From: a virus
DNA: 37,308 bases
Virus record (IMG/VR): IMGVR_UViG_3300036401_000265
Coordinates: 1-37,308 of that record
Direction: 5' to 3' (one strand)
A program made the position numbers and the translations under genes. How positions within the stretch are numbered: the first letter of the stretch is position 1; every line of letters begins with the position of its first letter. Positions 35,367 through 37,308 of the stretch are shown one piece after another. The notes under the pieces were generated by a model, which was not told the DNA's origin, made no database searches, and saw only the letters and a list, made by a program, of their open reading frames with translations.

Positions 35367-37301
35367 ATGGTTTCACCAGTTATCGAACGGATCTTTGCCG
35401 AGGCACTGCAGGCGGCGATTCCGGATGCCGATCTCACCGTCTACCAGTGGGCCGAGCGTTACCGATATGTTTCGCAAGGGCCAGACCTGGGCTCGAAGTG
35501 GCGCACCGAGCGCGTGCCGTACTTGCGCGAGATCCTCGAGTGCGCCACCGACCCGGCGGTGCAGGAGATCGTTTTCTGGGCCAGCTCTCGCGTCGGCAAA
35601 ACTGAAGGAGTACTCGGCAACCTGATCGGCTATTTCATGCAGATCGACCCCGCGCCGATCATGCTCGTGCAACCAACGCTCGAGGCCGCTGAAAAGTACT
35701 CCCGCGATCGCTTGTCGGCGATGATTAGAGAAACGCCGACGCTGCGCGAGCTCGTCGAGGATCCGCGGACTCGCGACTCCGGCAACACGCTTTTGCACAA
35801 GCAGTTTCTGGGCGGCCACATCACCATGGTCGGCGCTAACTCTCCGGTGGGCCTCGCCGCTGAAGATATCCGGGTCCTTTTGCTCGACGAGGTTGATCGC
35901 TTTCCGGAGTCGGCCGGATCCGAGGGCGACCCCGTGGCGCTGGCTCGCGTGCGCACGCGCAACTACCGGGCGGCCGGGTCGGCGCTGGTGGTCATGACCT
36001 CCTCACCGACGATCAAGGGCCAGTCGCGCATCGAGAAAGCTTTTGCGGACTCTGATCAGCGCGAACTCTACGTGCCCTGCCTCGCGTGCGGCGAGTTGCA
36101 GAAGCTCGAGTGGTACACCATCAAGTGGACGGAGTTGGGCCGACCACCAGCTGAAGCGGTCTTTCAGTGCCCGGCGTGCCAGGCGATCGCCACCGACGAC
36201 GAAAAAGACGAGATGCTCGCGGCCTATGAGTGGCGGGCGCATGCCGAGTTTCGCGGCCGGGCGGGTTTCAAAGCGCTCGGCACTTATTCGCCCTTCATGA
36301 GTTGGGGCGCAATGGCGCTCGAGCTCACCGAGGCCAAACGGGCGCGCTCGTTTCCAATGTTTCAAGTCTGGGCCAACACCACGCTCGGCGAGTTGTGGGA
36401 GGAGGGCGAAGGCCTCGACGAGGAACAAACGGGTTTCCACCGCGAGGAGTACTCGGCCGCGGTGCCTGCAGGCGTCGACCTGCTCACGTTCGGTGCCGAC
36501 ACGCACCCCGATCGGCTCGAGGTCGAAGTGCTCGGCTGGGGTGCAGGCGACGAAACGTGGTCGATCGACTATCGAGTTTTTTTCGGCGACCCGAACCAGT
36601 ACCCGAGCGTCGTCTGGTCTGAGTTCGAGGATTATCTTTTGACCTCCTGGCAACACGAGCTCGGCGTCACCATGCAGATCTCCGGCGGCGCGATCGACGC
36701 GCACGGTGGCTGTAGTGATGGGGTCTACAAGTTTTGCAAAGCGAACCAGCGGCGGCGGTGGATGGCGATCCAGGGCGCGAGCAAACCAGGGCGGCCGATC
36801 GTGCCGAAAAAATACGCGCTGGTGGGCCCACGCACAAAACTGTTCACCGTCGGCACCGAGCAAGCCAAAGACAAAGCGGCGGCGGCGCTGCGCATCGAGG
36901 AACCTGGCCCAGGCTTTTGTCACTTCCCGATCGCGTACAGCGACGACTACTTCAAGCAGCTGACGAGCGAGCAACGGATCCGCTCGGTGCGCCTCGGCTT
37001 TTCGGTCTGGCGCTGGGTCAAGAAAAAAGCGGGTGCCAGAAACGAGGCCTGGGATTGCCGGGTTTACAACATCTTTGCGAAGGAGTTTTTGCGGCCGAAC
37101 TTTGTGAAGCTGCGCGAGCGTCTCCTGGCCGCCGTCGCCACGCTCAAACCAGGCGCACCGGGTGACGCTGGGCGAGTTTCTCGCGACCCGGACGTGGAAA
37201 CAGGCGCACCCGCGGGCGAGCGCGGTGGAGGTCAAACCAACGCGCAACAACCCAAGGTGCGCATGCCGCGACGGCGCGGTGGTTTCGTCGGCAACTGGTG
37301 A
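35367..37301 (+). CDS. Large terminase subunit, lambda GpA family
   Basis: A 644-residue packaging motor. The ATPase shows a Walker A-type SSRVGKTE (residues 73-80, K78) and Walker B LLLDEVD (D174, E175); upstream YQWAERYRYVSQGPDLGSKW is the GpA-family signature. A Cys cluster (CLACGEL...CPACQAI, about residues 237-275) is usual for this family. The nuclease part starts near D378 (TFGADTHPDRLEVEV). GpA-type enzymes generally cut cos sites. The 3' end overlaps the window's terminal repeat, and part of it (37161-37234) matches the intergenic element at 11501-11574. Confidence 0.95.
   Translation: MVSPVIERIFAEALQAAIPDADLTVYQWAERYRYVSQGPDLGSKWRTERVPYLREILECATDPAVQEIVFWASSRVGKTEGVLGNLIGYFMQIDPAPIMLVQPTLEAAEKYSRDRLSAMIRETPTLRELVEDPRTRDSGNTLLHKQFLGGHITMVGANSPVGLAAEDIRVLLLDEVDRFPESAGSEGDPVALARVRTRNYRAAGSALVVMTSSPTIKGQSRIEKAFADSDQRELYVPCLACGELQKLEWYTIKWTELGRPPAEAVFQCPACQAIATDDEKDEMLAAYEWRAHAEFRGRAGFKALGTYSPFMSWGAMALELTEAKRARSFPMFQVWANTTLGELWEEGEGLDEEQTGFHREEYSAAVPAGVDLLTFGADTHPDRLEVEVLGWGAGDETWSIDYRVFFGDPNQYPSVVWSEFEDYLLTSWQHELGVTMQISGGAIDAHGGCSDGVYKFCKANQRRRWMAIQGASKPGRPIVPKKYALVGPRTKLFTVGTEQAKDKAAAALRIEEPGPGFCHFPIAYSDDYFKQLTSEQRIRSVRLGFSVWRWVKKKAGARNEAWDCRVYNIFAKEFLRPNFVKLRERLLAAVATLKPGAPGDAGRVSRDPDVETGAPAGERGGGQTNAQQPKVRMPRRRGGFVGNW
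37161..37234. repeat. 74-bp dispersed repeat, copy A, inside the terminase 3' end
   Basis: Gap-free match of about 85% to 11501-11574. It encodes the poorly conserved linker before the terminase's final RRRGGFVGNW. The same DNA read one frame over gives VTLGEF..TWK.A.PRASAVEV in both copies, with mostly conservative changes. Confidence 0.75.
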
Positions 37302-37308
37302 CGGGTCG
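37182..37308. repeat. Terminal direct repeat, right copy
   Basis: Identical to bases 1-127. See the left copy: it marks closure of a circular assembly with unique length 37,181 bp. Confidence 0.95.

Noticed and set aside
36003-37250. 415-residue leftward open frame
   Set aside because: Entirely antisense to the large terminase, whose ATPase and nuclease motifs are clear.

Overview
This 37,308-base window is a complete, circularly closed genome of a temperate tailed phage of the siphovirus type. Bases 1-127 are repeated exactly at 37182-37308, so the unique genome is about 37,181 bp. The overlap cuts the large terminase gene: its last 40 codons appear at both ends. The base composition is GC-rich (about 60% by eye) and GATC is strikingly frequent. 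The host is not identifiable from the sequence. The attachment site is the 3' half of a tRNA-Lys(CUU) gene with an encoded CCA, so the host is a bacterium with that gene. Two leftward promoters have their -10 box six bases before the ATG, which suggests the host tolerates leaderless mRNAs.

Right arm and left end (34.5-37.3 kb, then 0.1-18.5 kb, all rightward) form the virion module in lambda-like order. It runs Nu1-like small terminase, GpA-like large terminase, a fused neck/gpW-like protein, portal, an HK97-type prohead protease fused to a major capsid protein, a second free-standing capsid paralogue and small neck proteins. Tail terminator, tail tube, a G/GT chaperone pair with a canonical GGGAAAC frameshift site, and a tape measure carrying a lysozyme-like domain follow. 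A gpM-like protein, a beta-helix tailspike, a J-like tip protein with an inserted DUF4214-type region, and a repeat-containing fibre complete the tail.

After a small membrane protein and a Cys-rich protein (18.8-19.2 kb), a leftward operon of five overlapping genes (21.16 to 19.2 kb) ends at a clear intrinsic terminator. A CI-like repressor lies at 21.5-21.9 kb, with inverted repeats and a good rightward promoter beyond it. Then come a Xis-like protein (rightward), a tyrosine integrase (leftward) and an orphan gene encoding only the integrase's arm-binding domain. The attP core at 24.68-24.73 kb is flanked by paired 13-bp arm-type repeats.

Between attP and the early rightward genes lies the most unusual element: a 555-bp array (25170-25724). 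It holds about 31 alternating 10-mers (GAGCGAGCCA and GAGAGCACCA) set on an 18-bp period by unrelated 8-nt spacers. It runs directly into a gene related to the C-terminal part of IS110-family transposases. The rest of the right half holds Zn-finger proteins, a DnaA-box-like origin beside a putative replication protein, ParB-like proteins, a VRR-NUC nuclease, small membrane proteins, a gpZ-like protein and a ParB-methyltransferase fusion followed by a ParB-only paralogue.

A recurring theme is tandem partial duplication: capsid/protease-capsid, ParB/ParB-methyltransferase and integrase-arm-domain/integrase all lie side by side. Compact junctions (ATGA, TAATG, GTGA overlaps) and a recurring TAGACCATG junction word are typical of this genome.
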